Under the pieces are notes generated by a model. It saw only the letters and a program-made list of their open reading frames with translations. It made no database searches and was not told where the DNA came from. From NCBI GenBank assembly GCA_035196065.1, contig CP136575.1:463001-527000 (forward strand): a stretch of 64,000 nt of DNA, read 5' to 3'. Source of the DNA: Sphingobium sp. Lineage in GTDB: Bacteria > Pseudomonadota > Alphaproteobacteria > Sphingomonadales > Sphingomonadaceae. Shown here piece by piece: positions 63,467 through 64,000 of the stretch. The first letter of the stretch is position 1, and the number at the start of each line of letters is the position of its first letter. The position numbers and the translations under genes are program-made.

Positions 63467-64000
63467 GGCTTTTACTCTCACTATGACACCCGAAACCGCT
63501 CGGATGCTTCGCGTCAGGCTGTGATCGACACCGTGTTGAATTGGTCGATGGCCTGCATGGCGACAGCGAATGAGAAGCAAATTACTTGGCCGCAAATTAT
63601 CATGGTTAAATTAACCAGAACATTTCAGCCACAATGCAAGCAATTCGGTGGGGTTAATATTATTCGGTTATTCATTAACCACTACAAACCAGCAGAACTG
63701 GGACAATATGTTGTCTCCAAAACGGGTCCGATTGCTCTTGCCCGATCTGACGAAATACAGTTTAAGAAAGAGGTTAACTGAATAAGAAATTTAGTTAAAT
63801 GGTTAAGGCAGAACCGTTAGCGAACCGATTCGCCTGAACAGCGCCTGAGAAGCAGGCCCAAGGTCATGATGACATGCAGGGTCCTTCTCGCCGCAACGGA
63901 GAGCCGAACGACGCTATTGGTAGCAAAGGTTGAGCGTGATGTAGCCAGAAGCAGCGAAGGTCGGAGTTGATGCAACAATTTACATCGCCTACGTGCCAAA
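63467..64000. other. Upstream region of the RTX gene
   Basis: About 530 AT-rich bases with no supported gene. Six GGTTAA/TTAACC sites (63604, 63611, 63652, 63675, 63772, 63801) lie here. A 60-aa minus-strand frame at the edge has no family sense. The right edge is otherwise blank. Confidence 0.6.
63603..63617. promoter_or_regulatory. Palindrome TGGTTAA-A-TTAACCA
   Basis: Perfect 7-bp arms around one base, 137 bases before the RTX ATG. A second pair GGTTAAT/ATTAACC lies at 63652-63680 with 15 bases between. Together a candidate operator for the RTX gene. Confidence 0.5.

Noticed and set aside
63817-63999. 60-aa minus-strand frame at the right edge
   Set aside because: No ribosome site or recognisable sequence; may be cut by the window.

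Overview
The window looks like a 64-kb piece of a sphingomonad (Alphaproteobacteria, Sphingomonadales) chromosome. The reasons are the high GC, the order proA-nadD-rsfS-rlmH-envC-ctpA, a TonB-receptor next to an S9 peptidase, an L7/L12-like membrane protein after purD, and short palindromes of the CCCCTCCCGC type between genes. Two or three upstream sequences match the alphaproteobacterial general-stress (EcfG) promoter GGAAC-N16/17-CGTT. No rRNA, complete tRNA, CRISPR array or recognisable insertion sequence was seen.

Layout. 1-1158: glutathione S-transferase, then the 3' part of a tRNA-Gly(GCC), which probably marks the right end of an island lying mostly left of the window. 1.3-6.4 kb: LysR regulator divergent from a sterol-desaturase-like hydroxylase, a membrane protein, mercaptopyruvate sulfurtransferase, a stress-type small protein, and cystathionine beta-lyase. 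6.3-10.2 kb: oligopeptide-type ABC importer genes (fused double ATPase and two permeases) interrupted by a GxxExxY gene that sits between inverted repeats. 10.2-16.9 kb: SMR pump, epoxide hydrolase, GDT1-like transporter, rpmG (L33), NhaA, a LuxR-type HTH membrane protein and an NfrB-like glycosyltransferase. 16.9-24.1 kb: xseA and purD start 13 bp apart head to head, followed by a membrane-anchored HhH protein, a CorC-type protein, a DMT transporter and a glycosyltransferase-like protein. 24.2-28 kb: thiolase, SDR dehydrogenase and enoyl-CoA hydratase with a TetR regulator, and a perfect palindrome in front of the thiolase. 28-39.2 kb: TonB receptor, S9 peptidase, coq7, dsbB, and the envelope/translation housekeeping run. 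39.5-41.1 kb: M23 peptidase and bactofilin (cell shape). 41.1-44.2 kb: ROK kinase and a four-gene operon with two PilZ-type proteins and two small exported proteins. 44.7-46.5 kb: a membrane protein with a DNA-binding-like N-terminus.

The most striking part is 46.9-63.5 kb, all on the minus strand: a 10.2-kb gene for a secreted haem-peroxidase/RTX protein (about 3411 aa), followed by its apparent type I secretion system (TolC with a SPOR domain, PrtD-type ABC exporter, HlyD-type adaptor) and a response regulator with a winged-helix output. The giant protein has four RTX blocks, seven ~100-aa Ig-like repeats and 17 exact-length 69-bp repeats coding a Pro/Ala/Val/Asp linker. Its upstream region has repeated GGTTAA sites. 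I infer a regulated, self-contained surface or biofilm peroxidase system; nothing here shows its substrate.
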